Assembly (NCBI GenBank): GCA_039707465.1
Contig: CM077646.1
Span: forward strand, 81,802,715 to 81,866,714
DNA from: Rhabdophis nuchalis
Lineage: Eukaryota > Chordata > Lepidosauria > Squamata > Natricidae
Direction of reading: 5' to 3'
Length of the DNA stretch: 64,000 bases
Under the pieces are notes generated by a model. That model was not told the origin of the DNA. It did not search any database and was given only the letters and a program-made list of their open reading frames with translations. Made by a program: the position numbers and the translations under genes. Shown piece after piece: positions 56,466 through 64,000 of the stretch. Position 1 is the first letter of the stretch; every line of letters begins with the position of its first letter.

Positions 56466-57285
56466 AATATTGCAGGTCTTTTGGAAGGACTCAGTACCTG
56501 GATAAAAATGCTAAATCTATATAGCTGGCTGACTGTGCAACCAATCATAACAATCCTCAAGACTTTCCCCCAGATCAGTCAAGGGGTTTTGAGTAGCAAA
56601 CTGTAAAGTATACCAATATTTTCCCAGTCTATCACCCTGTCCCAACATCTGATAGAGGTGTTCTGGTGGTCAGCAAGACGAAATTCTAAGAAATCGATGG
56701 TTTTACATGTCTCAACCTATCAGTTGAGTTTGATATTACTACATAATAGATATGTCCTATAACATAAATTTACATATTGGGTTATTTCAGGACAATTATA
56801 AAATATTAGTAAAATTTCTAGTGAATTGTAAAACCCCATAAAAACAACATGCACAGATTTCTTATCCAAATACCTGTAGTATATTTTGTTTTCTTTTTCT
56901 GTTTATTTCTGCTGTCAAAATTCCAATAGAAAGTAAGAACTCCAACTGCTCTAGATGTATGTATTTAATATTAAAAACAAAAAAATGGATAACCTTGCTG
57001 ATAGATCTTATTTTTAAAAGAATGTAACAAAAGCAGTTGTGAATTATTGAAGAATAGTATAATGGTATACAATTATACGTGACCGAGATGTTACTCTCCT
57101 TGGTAGTCCATGTAAAACAACACCTCTTCTATTTGTCTTGAATATTGTCATTAACAGGCAACTTTATTTTAATCTCTAAAGTAATCCTGCATGGGATGCT
57201 TCTATACTTAAAATAATTGTCTCATCTTGTTTAACCCTGAAATCCCTCTTTGCCAAACTCTCAAGCTAATAATCTTTGGAAATTA
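56466..57285. other. Nothing recognised
   Basis: AT-rich intronic DNA. Confidence 0.5.
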
Positions 57286-57632
57286 TCAGTCATCCAGGTC
57301 ATGATTGTCCCAATGGTGCTCTTTCAGGAGGCAACTGGACTTTGTATTTTCTTTGAAAACAAGGAAGAAAGTCCAGTTGCCTTCTGAAAAAGTACCTTTG
57401 GGACAACCATGACCTGGATGTCTGAGAATCTCCATAGTCTTTTAGCTATTCACTTTGGGATGAACATTCTTCAAATGGTGTGGGAGTATGAACAGATTTC
57501 CAGAAAAATTGCAGACTACAGAAACCATTTGCACTTCAGTTTGAAATGCAGAAAACACAGGCTCATCCCCAACAGCCTGCGCCTGTCTTCAACAGTGAAG
57601 GAACATAGGACAGAAAACATCCTGCAACCAAG
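57286..57632 (+). mobile_element. Penelope-like element, left relic
   Basis: Opens with an inverted repeat: arms 57290-57343 and 57368-57421 pair at about 50 of 56 positions (AAAGTCCAGTTGCC and ACCATGACCTGGATG). Behind it a frame (about 57424-57630) reads ISRKIADYRNHLHFSLKCRK followed by HRLIPNSLRLSSTVKEHRTE, like the N-terminal part of Penelope/Neptune polyproteins, as I recall it. The RT and GIY-YIG endonuclease are absent. The repeat GGGACAACCATGACCTGGAT is a terminal sequence I associate with vertebrate Penelope copies. Confidence 0.55.
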
Positions 57633-57633
57633 A

Positions 57634-57866
57634 AGGCTCTTTACTTTACTTTTACTTTTATTAAATTTCTATCCCACCCTATCTCCCACAAAGGGACTCA
57701 GGGCGGCGCACAGGAACTTAAAATCCAAAAATACAAACAATAAAAATCTACAAAATTTAAAACTACAATTAAACAGTTTAACCCGTGCTAAAAAGAGAAA
57801 ACAATTAATTTAAAACCCAGCTCTAATAAATATGGTTGTAGCAGCTATGCCAGGCCAGCTCCACAC
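57634..57866 (-). mobile_element. L2 LINE 3' end, inserted in the Penelope relic
   Basis: Reverse of TGCGCCGCCCTGAGTCCCTT and the AGATAGGGTGGGATAGAAAT tail. At the right it reaches the AGCTGGCCTGGCATA text equal to the AGCCGGCCTAGCATAA protein end of other L2 copies. Confidence 0.7.
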
Positions 57867-58110
57867 ACATTTGCACTAGTGAGGTGACTTTGAGGACAAA
57901 GATAAACCAATGACTCTCTAAAAGAATGCAAATGACCAACTGTCTGAAAGGAGGTATAAATCCTTCCATTCCCTACCATCCAGTCAGAGCTGAAGAAGCT
58001 TCTTGGATGAAAAGCCAAATGTCTTCAAAGAAAAAAACAAGAAAGTACAGTTGCCTTCTGAAAAAGCACCTTGGGGACTCTCAAACTAACATAACTCAGA
58101 AGGAAGCTGA
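57867..58110 (+). mobile_element. Penelope-like element, right relic
   Basis: GAATGCAAATGACCAACTGT, GGTATAAATCCTTCCATTCC, CAGAGCTGAAGAAGCTTCTT and GTACAGTTGCCTTCTGAAAA. The last repeats the arm sequence at 57368, as expected for Penelope terminal repeats. Together with 57286-57632 it looks like one internally deleted element split by an L2 tail. Confidence 0.5.
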
Positions 58111-58178
58111 ATTCACCAGCGGAGGTAACATATATATATATGTTACATTTTTGAGCTGATCAATAAATAAGTGAGGGA

Positions 58179-58225
58179 GACTAATATAGATCTATTTCAA
58201 GCTTATTAGCTCTCATCAGCTGGCC
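58179..58225 (-). ncRNA. Hammerhead ribozyme, inverted copy, partly decayed
   Basis: On the minus strand: GGCCAG, core CUGAUGA, stem II GAGCUAAUAAGCUU, GAAA, short stem III UAGAUCUAU, then A at the cleavage position, giving AUA, still an NUH triplet. The stem I partner reads UUAGUC instead of CUGGUC, so stem I is weak. Likely slow or inactive. Confidence 0.7.
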
Positions 58226-58523
58226 ATACCCTTTACTGGGATTCGAATCGGGGCTGTATTGCATGCCAGGCAAGGAGCCTAGCACTTTAGCCAAGCTGGC
58301 TCTCTCTCTTTTAATTTATTGATTAGCTCATAAAACTAACACACATATCTAAAAGAATTACACAATATAATTCTTGGCTTGCTGTCTAGATGGTCTCTGG
58401 TGATGAGCCGAAAGGCAGGAAAGGAAACAGTATGTCTCCTCCCTCAATTGGGGCCTATTAACAGGTTGTTGTGAAACAATTACCTATACTAATATACCCT
58501 GTCTCAGCTGATGCAATAGGGGA

Positions 58524-58595
58524 GCCGGCTTGGCTAAAGTGCTAGGCTCCTTGCCTGGCATGCAATACAGCCCCGGTTCGAATCCCAGTAAAGGG
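58524..58595 (+). promoter_or_regulatory. tRNA-like Pol III promoter, direct copy 1
   Basis: A box TGGCTAAAGTGC at 58531-58542 and B box GGTTCGAATCC at 58575-58585, 44 nt apart start to start as in intronless tRNAs. It ends just before the hammerhead. Confidence 0.8.
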
Positions 58596-58598
58596 TAT

Positions 58599-58645
58599 GG
58601 CCAGCTGATGATAGCTAATAAGCTTGAAATAGATCTATCCTGGTC
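58599..58645 (+). ncRNA. Hammerhead ribozyme, type I, direct copy 1
   Basis: Stem I GGCCAG/CUGGUC (6 bp with one G-U), core CUGAUGA, stem II with AAUA loop, GAAA, stem III AUA/UAU closed by GAUC, cleavage triplet AUC with C at 58639. The only change from copy 2 is U for G as the first base of stem II (UAGCU), which turns a G-U closing pair into U-U. Confidence 0.85.
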
Positions 58646-58863
58646 TCTAATTTAATTTATTGATCAGCTCATAAAACTAACACACATATCTAAAAAATTA
58701 CACAACATAATTCTTGGCTTGCTGTCTAGATGGTCTCTGGTGATGAGCCGAAAGGCAGGAAAGGAAACAGTATGTCTCCTCCCTCAATTGGGGCCTATTA
58801 ACAGGTTGTTGTGAAACAATTACCTATACTAATATACCCTGTCTCAGCTGATGCAATAGGGGA

Positions 58864-58935
58864 GCCGGCTTGGCTAAAGTGCTAGGCTCCTTGCCTGGCA
58901 TGCAATACAGCCCCGGTTCGAATCCCAGTAAAGGG
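58864..58935 (+). promoter_or_regulatory. tRNA-like Pol III promoter, direct copy 2
   Basis: A box 58871-58882, perfect-consensus B box GGTTCGAATCC 58915-58925. At exact tRNA positions 28-31/39-42 a 4-bp anticodon stem (TTGC/GCAA) closes the 7-nt loop CTGGCAT with T33 and anticodon GGC. D and acceptor stems are decayed, so this is tRNA-derived, not a functional tRNA. Confidence 0.82.
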
Positions 58936-58938
58936 TAT

Positions 58939-58985
58939 GGCCAGCTGATGAGAGCTAATAAGCTTGAAATAGATCTATCCTGGTC
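58939..58985 (+). ncRNA. Hammerhead ribozyme, type I, direct copy 2 (all core bases present)
   Basis: A self-cleaving RNA motif with every conserved position: stem I GGCCAG pairs with CUGGUC; core C3-A9 is CUGAUGA; stem II GAGCU pairs with AGCUU around an AAUA loop; G12-A15.1 is GAAA; stem III is AUA/UAU (A15.1 to U16.1) closed by GAUC; the site is AUC, cleaving after 58979. The very short stem III is typical of the minimal hammerheads of Penelope-like elements and retrozymes. Fold derived by hand; no kinetics implied. Confidence 0.9.
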
Positions 58986-59165
58986 TCTCTCTAATTTAAT
59001 TTATTGATCAGCTCATAAAACTAACACACATATCTAAAAAATTACACAACATAATTCTTGGCTTGCTGTCTAGATGGTCTCTGGTGATGAGCCGAAAGGC
59101 AGGAAAGGAAACAGTATGTCTCCTCCCTCAATTGGGGCCTATTAACAGGTTGTTATGAAACAATT

Positions 59166-59300
59166 ACCTATATATACATATATACATATACTGTATATTG
59201 TATGTATTTGTGCTTGTCTCCCTCTCTCCCCCCACCTCTCTGTCTCTCTTTACCCCTCCCTCCCTTTCTTCTCCCCCCATCTATCAATTAAAATTTACAT
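59166..59300. repeat. (TATACA)n and pyrimidine-rich simple sequence
   Basis: TATATACATATATACATATA followed by CT-rich sequence (59214-59282). It terminates the hammerhead array. Confidence 0.8.
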
Positions 59301-59629
59301 ATATGCACACTACAGAACATTAAGTGTAAAATATTTTTTTTAAAGAGTAAAAAATAAAAATGTTACAAACTACTTTCCTGCGTTTTTTGTTACTGTTTTT
59401 CAGAGAAATGGCTTTAGCAGTTTAAGTTTTATGAGTAATATTTTGCCTTGATTTGTTTTTTTTTTAATTAAGACTTCTGCAGCCTGAATGCCAAAAACAA
59501 ATCAATTGATTGTGATCTATGGATGATAAATCTGGCCCGCAGGCCTTGAGTTTTACACCTACGGGATTAATTTTACCAAGTGTTTATTATCATATAGCTG
59601 TGATGAGATTTTATCATTTGTTTGTTTGT

Positions 59630-59960
59630 ATTAACTTGTATGCTGCACATCTCATCAGAGGTGACTCTAGATGGCTTACATATTTAATTTAATTATCAAA
59701 TTAATAATTATTAAATTAAATATAGGGATATTTAATTATCCCTATTGGACTGTCAGGCTAGTTGGCACAGCTTGTCTTCAAGGCCTTTTGGAAGGTCAAA
59801 AGGGGGAGCAGATCTTACCTCAGAGAGCAAGATGTTCCAGAAGGTGACATAAAAGGCTCTTTTTCTGATCCCCGCTGGCTGAAATTTCCAGGCTGATGGG
59901 GATTTATAGCATGTCCTTTCTGCTAGTACGCATGGGATGAGCTAATCCCATTGAGGTGAG
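59630..59960 (-). mobile_element. L2/CR1-like LINE fragment, old
   Basis: On the minus strand a broken frame reads KRAFYVTFWN and EVRSAPPFDLPKGLED, resembling the RAFSxxxPxLWNxLPxxLRxAP C-terminus of L2-type LINEs. It is followed by a 3' tail like TGTAAGCCATCTAGAGTCAC. Confidence 0.4.
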
Positions 59961-59983
59961 CTGGTTTCTCAGATATCCTAGAT

Positions 59984-60166
59984 CAGGGGTCTCCAACTAC
60001 CAGTCTGTGGACAGGTACTGGGTTGCAGCATGCCAGAAACCAGGACCTGAAAACAAGTGAAACCCCATCCATGGGATGCAGGCAGCATGCCAAACCATGC
60101 TCCCTCTGGCACATGGAAAAACATCTCTCCACTGAACCAGCCCTGGTGCCCAAAAGGTTGGGGCTG
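59984..60166. mobile_element. hAT-type MITE, 183 bp
   Basis: Left CAGGGGTCTCCAAC, interior AGTCTGTGGACAGGTACTGG, right AAAAGGTTGGGGCTG. Flanks TCCTAGAT and GCCTAGAT match at 7 of 8 positions. Confidence 0.8.
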
Positions 60167-60407
60167 GCCTAGATCGTCATGTAATAAAACAGGAGAATTG
60201 AAGGGCAGAGTCTTGTCAAGATTTCCTAGCTGAATGGCCTTGTCTCCTGAACCAGATTCCCATAGCTGAGATATGTTAATGAATCTCTTCTGTAGAATGG
60301 GGTTAACAAGCTATATTTCATGTACTGTATAGGTTTCGGACTTAGGCTAATCAGTGTTTTGAAAAAGGTTCTGTTATGAAGGGTGTGCAGTCAAATACCA
60401 TCTATTG

Positions 60408-61382
60408 CAGTGATGGCAAACCTTTTTGGCATCAAGTGCCAAAAAGGTTGTGCGGAAATGTTGCCCATGTCTGCACACTCATTGGGGCCATGCTCTGGTA
60501 AAGCCAAACTTCTGAGTTTTAGCACACATGTGCATCTCATGAAGAGCTGACCGGTGCACATGTGCAGGCCAGTTTTTGGCATTGCCAAAACACCTCTCCT
60601 GCGTGAGCTGCACTGACTGCCTGTGGTCTTTCGGGTGCGCTTTAAGGTTTTGATGACCATCTTCAAAGCGCTCCATGGCTCGGGGCCTAGTTATATGCGA
60701 GACCGTCTTCTGCCCCATACATCCCTTCGTCCGCTCCGCTCCCACAGAGAGGGCCTTCTCAGGGTGCCGTCGGCCGGGCAATGCCTGTTGGCGACACCCA
60801 GGGGAAGGGCCTTCTCTGTGGCGGGCCCTACCCTCTGGAACGACTTACCCCACGAACTACGTACCATCTCAGACCTCCGCCTCTTCCGCCAGCGTCTTAA
60901 GATGCACCTTTTCCAACAAGCCGGCCTAGCATAACCTCCCGTTTTGACCGTTTCTTAGATAGTTTTAATTTGGGGGATTTTATACTATTTTAGCACAGGA
61001 TATATTTAATAGTTTTTTAAAATTTTGTACTTTTGTTATATTTGTTATGTTTTTAAATTTCCTGTGCGCCTCCCTGGGTCCTTTTTGGAGAAGGTGCGGG
61101 GTATAAATTTGAATAAACTAAACTAAACTAAACACGGGAAGGGATGGCGCTCCAAAGAAGCCAAATTTCCAGTTTCTGGTGCACATATGTACCTGACAAT
61201 CAGCTTGCTGGCACACAAATGCACACCAGTTTTCAGCACTGCCATGTGGGTAAAGGACAGCTGATCATTGCATGCCCATACATGCCAGAAACCCAGAAGA
61301 CAAATAGGCAAGGCCGTGAGTGCCAGGAGACATGGCTTTGCATGTAACTTTGGGCATGCTTGCTATAGATTCGCCATCACAG
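60408..61382. mobile_element. hAT-type MITE (CAGTGATGGC family) split by an L2
   Basis: Left half 60408-60589 starts CAGTGATGGCAAACC; right half 61137-61382 ends ATTCGCCATCACAG, the inverse. Both halves share GTGCACATGTG/GTGCACATATG type text. The L2 piece at 60590-61136 lies between them, so the hAT element is older. Confidence 0.7.
60590..61136 (+). mobile_element. L2 LINE 3' end with open C-terminal frame
   Basis: Heavily 5'-truncated. The frame 60623-60934 reads VFRVRFKVLMTIFKALHGSG and GRAFSVAGPTLWNDLPHELR and ends at a natural stop. 3' UTR and tail GTGCGGGGTATAAATTTGAA then (AAACT)n. Nested in a hAT element. Confidence 0.85.
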
Positions 61383-61534
61383 ACCTTCAGTATCACTAGC
61401 ATATGTAATTTGATATCTAATCTTAACAGCTTTATATGCAGTATTCCTTCCAACTCGGATTATTTGATCCCTCAGATATGCATATGATATTTTTCCATTT
61501 CAAAAATGCTTTTAAGACCTGCATATATGGTTTA

Positions 61535-62018
61535 GGTTTAGGTTTAGGTTTATTGGTTTTTTATACCGCCCTACTCCCGAAGGACTCAGGGCGGTGTACA
61601 TCCAAAATAAAAAACAAATATATAAAAGTAGGAAAAATCTTTTAAAAAACATCATTAAAATATTGGCCAAAACGTGGAAAAAAACCCAAACTAACCCTAA
61701 TTAAAATAATAAAAATTTAAATTTAAAATTTAAAAAACATGCTTTATGCCAGCCCGGCTTGTTGAAAGAGAAAGGTTTTGAGACTGCGGCGGAAGGTGCG
61801 TAAGTCAGGGCTAGTTCTTAATTCCGGGGGCAATTCGTTCCAGAGGGCAGGTGCTCCCATGGAGAAGGCTCTCCCCATGGGTGTCGCCAGTCGACATTGT
61901 CTAGCCGACGGCACCATGAGGAGACCCTCTCTATGGGAGCGTACAGGCCGGTGGGAGGCTCTCAGTGGCAGAAGGCGATCTCGTAGGTACCCATGTCCTA
62001 AGCCATGGAATATGGAAT
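61535..62018 (-). mobile_element. L2 LINE 3' end
   Basis: Minus-strand C-terminus YLRDRLLPLRASHRPVRSHR and GRAFSMGAPALWNELPPELR (61744-62015), then a 3' UTR and the CCGCCCTGAGTCCTTC tail with a terminal (TTTAGG)n-type repeat at 61530-61552. Confidence 0.85.
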
Positions 62019-63479
62019 ACTCAGCAATAAAAATGAACAATCACCCATGTCTGACTTATAAGATGGTCAAAATTTGCCCAATGTTGTCACAGTGGCCACA
62101 GATAAAGGCAACATACTCTAATTTTTCATGCTACGAATGAGACCAGGAGTGGGGTAGAAACTGGGCAACACCAAATGGCTTTATCAGACTTTCAGTTTAA
62201 TTAAAGGATAGTTAACCTATTTTAACCGTTTTCACTTATTCAGCATGGTTCTTCCTTGTTTATTTATTTTTAATTAAGATGAAATTTAGAAAAAAAAAAT
62301 TCAACACAGCTTGGAGACCAGAGTTGGTATTTGGGCTTGGACTGGATCCCTAATAAGAGAAGGTTGGCAGAAAATAACATAGTATTGGAACAGAGCTTTC
62401 TGCTAAGGAGCCAAGGTCACAGACAACCTCATGGACCAATCTGGTTTGGATTAATTGTCATGCTTCTATCAGATGATGATAGGTAAACTTGCAATTTGTT
62501 TACATAGAACCATTCTCACTTCCTGTTTCTAGTGGCTCCCAGCTGCCAGCTGGGATTGGTCTTTGCAGACAAAAACATAACAGGGAAAGCAGAGAATTTG
62601 AGTCGATGCCCAATGCTGCACCAAAAGGAGTTAGCTAGAACCAATAAACTTGTGACAAATTTCCAATATATATTTCATGTATCTTATTGACACTTATTTA
62701 GCTGATTTGGCACTGCCAGTGACAGGATAAATTTGAGCCCACATATACCGTTATGAACATTTGTTCAATAAATAGACAGGTTCCAAAAGCCGCCACTTAA
62801 ATATTCAGAATTACTTATGATATACCAAAAGAGATAATATTCCCTGGTAGATAGATAGCATTCCATGGTAGTAATGGAGTAGCAATTATACAGCATATAG
62901 AAAAGCATATTCCTGTTTTTTCTCCATCTATTCAGTCTATCAATTAAGCAGATACTATTATAGTAGTCATTCCCAACATTTCTTTATATAGAACAGCAGT
63001 TATGCCATACATTATAAAATGCAAAATACAAAGATAAAAAGAATGCTATTCCCAAAGTACTATTTCCAGACTTAAAATAATAAGCACATACATCTGTCAG
63101 ATGTCAGATGTTAGTTATAATAACACAAGTAGCCATGGGAACAGACATAGAATTCTTTGTCTGTTTTTATGTGGTGCTTTCACAAATACACTTAACATGA
63201 ATGACCATTGAATTTTCTTATTCTTTTGTAGTTTTATTAGGCAATTGATTTGGGAATGGAGGTGTTCTTTTTGAAGAATTGATGTTGGCTATTGTTCAGA
63301 CCCCTGACTTTTTATTCTTCCTTTTCAGGAGCTCTCAGAAAGAGCTCTAATTGCACATATCCAAGGTACATTATATAAATACATGGTGGCTTGCTTTCCA
63401 TAATGCAAGGTATGGTCTGAAGCCATTCCTGTAGAAGTGCTGCAGCAAATGCAGAAGAGTTCTCCTTTTCTATAAAATC
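62019..63479. other. Nothing recognised
   Basis: AT-rich intronic DNA without a nameable repeat or exon. Confidence 0.55.
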
Positions 63480-63590
63480 AGCTGAGTAGCACGCACATGC
63501 ACGCTAGAGCTGAGGGCTGCCATGCCAGAAAATATGGCCCCATGTGCTACCTATGGCACACATGCCATAGGTACATCATCATGGGTATAG
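63480..63590. mobile_element. hAT-type MITE fragment (CAGTGATGGC family)
   Basis: Shares CACGCACATGCACGCTAGAG, TATGGCACACATGCCATAGG and TACATCATCATGGG with the right half of the 35251-35524 element. The left end is missing. Confidence 0.5.
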
Positions 63591-64000
63591 TGTGTGTTTG
63601 ATTCCTCCATCCCTTGTATGAAAGTTCTTTGAAGGAAGTTGCTTTTCTTATAAAAATAGAAGACAGAAATTAAAGGCAGACTAGAACATGGAATCTGATT
63701 TAGGTAAATAAGAAGATGGCAACTAGGATACAATCCAGTTACTAAAGGAGAGAAACATCATCTTACATTCCTGCTATAGAAGTGCTGCAGAAGATGAATG
63801 GAACAAACTATCCCACTCTATCAAATTGGTCAAATTTGTTGCAAGCTAAGGGTTTGTATGTTGATTTCTAAACAAGGTAATCTGAGTTCACAGGTATATT
63901 GCATACAGCTTGTTGAAAAGCTGAAACATGAAAAATAGTTGAAAATTTGACTAAACCCAGAAAGTTATAACTAAGCATTAGAAACATTTTAAAAAGTGTA

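Larger units (their letters stand above)
58150..59170. repeat. Array of tRNA-like/hammerhead ribozyme units
   Basis: Two modules alternate. Module A (about 125 bp) has a tRNA-like promoter and a hammerhead. Module B (about 205 bp) begins TTTATTGATCAGCTCATAAA and includes GAGCCGAAAGGCAGGAAAGG. Order: partial B and A inverted (58153-58302), then B, A, B, A, B in direct orientation, breaking off at about 59165. The direct units repeat every 340 bp and are nearly identical. The design resembles retrozymes and Schistosoma Sm-alpha SINEs, which combine a Pol III-type promoter with a hammerhead (established knowledge); calling this family one of them is inference. Confidence 0.9.
11011..64000 (-). 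other. SYN2: SYN2 intron 1 (3' part), inferred
   Basis: No further host exon with splice sites was recognised between exon 2 and the right edge, so this whole stretch is read as one intron filled with repeats. This is an inference from the absence of exon 1. In mammals a TIMP4 gene is nested in a later SYN2 intron on the opposite strand; that position would fall left of this window and nothing like TIMP4 was seen here. Confidence 0.7.

Noticed and set aside
57985..58030. CUGAAGA followed by a hairpin and CAAAU in the Penelope relic, possible hammerhead
   Set aside because: An extra base lies between the core and stem II, G12 is C, and no stable stem I was found. It does not meet the core rules that the array copies satisfy.
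58864..58935. A functional tRNA-Ala gene (anticodon GGC)
   Set aside because: Acceptor, D and T stems do not pair properly; only promoter boxes and the anticodon arm survive, so it is a SINE head.
61530..61552. TTTAGG repeats as an interstitial telomere
   Set aside because: The unit is TTTAGG, not TTAGGG, only three to four copies, and it is the terminal repeat of a minus-strand L2.
1..64000. CRISPR arrays, operons, ribosome binding sites
   Set aside because: The window is vertebrate nuclear DNA; regular repeats here are microsatellites, MITEs and the hammerhead array.
11011..64000. Synapsin exon 1 inside the window
   Set aside because: No minus-strand GC-rich frame with synapsin A/B domain features and a compatible donor was found.

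Overview
The window is nuclear DNA of a vertebrate, almost certainly a squamate reptile and most likely a snake. The basis is the repeat mix: L2, CR1, L1 and R4 clade LINEs, a Penelope-like element, tRNA-derived SINEs, and many short hAT and Tigger-like DNA transposons, in an AT-rich background with microsatellites. The species call rests on my memory of repeat families and was not searched.

The only host gene I can support is on the minus strand. Four small exons with correct splice sites and a continuous reading frame encode the start of the synapsin C domain, best matching synapsin II (SYN2): exon 2 at 10953-11010, exon 3 at 7858-7949, exon 4 at 5455-5611 and exon 5 at 1678-1767. Exon 1 is not seen, so 11011-64000 reads as the 3' part of a SYN2 intron 1 longer than 53 kb, and 1-1677 as the start of intron 5. 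Everything else is intronic and mostly mobile DNA.

Layout: 1-11 kb holds the exons, an R4 relic, several hAT MITEs and a SINE. From 11 to 24 kb there are L1 ORF2 remnants, a frameshifted coding fragment with two KKRRAP motifs (cordon-bleu-like), a solo LTR with target duplication and a broken minus-strand L2. From 24 to 45 kb there are scattered DNA transposons, CR1 pieces and a complete ORF1-only L1-type element. From 45 to 56.5 kb there is a near-complete L2, a second L2 with a 792-codon open frame, an R4 3' end and a second ORF1-only element. From 57 to 62 kb there is a Penelope-like relic, then an array whose units carry a tRNA-like Pol III promoter and a type I hammerhead ribozyme, then more L2 and hAT copies.

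Two systems stand out. (1) The array at 58150-59170 joins a tRNA-like domain to a hammerhead core; two direct copies have cleavage sites exactly 340 nt apart, as in retrozymes or hammerhead SINEs, and it lies beside a Penelope-like relic. (2) Two roughly 2 kb elements (32680-34692 and 54521-56450) have target-site duplications, a GC-rich leader, an intact 282-codon L1 ORF1 and a 3' UTR but no ORF2, a reptile analogue of mammalian half-L1 (HAL1) elements.
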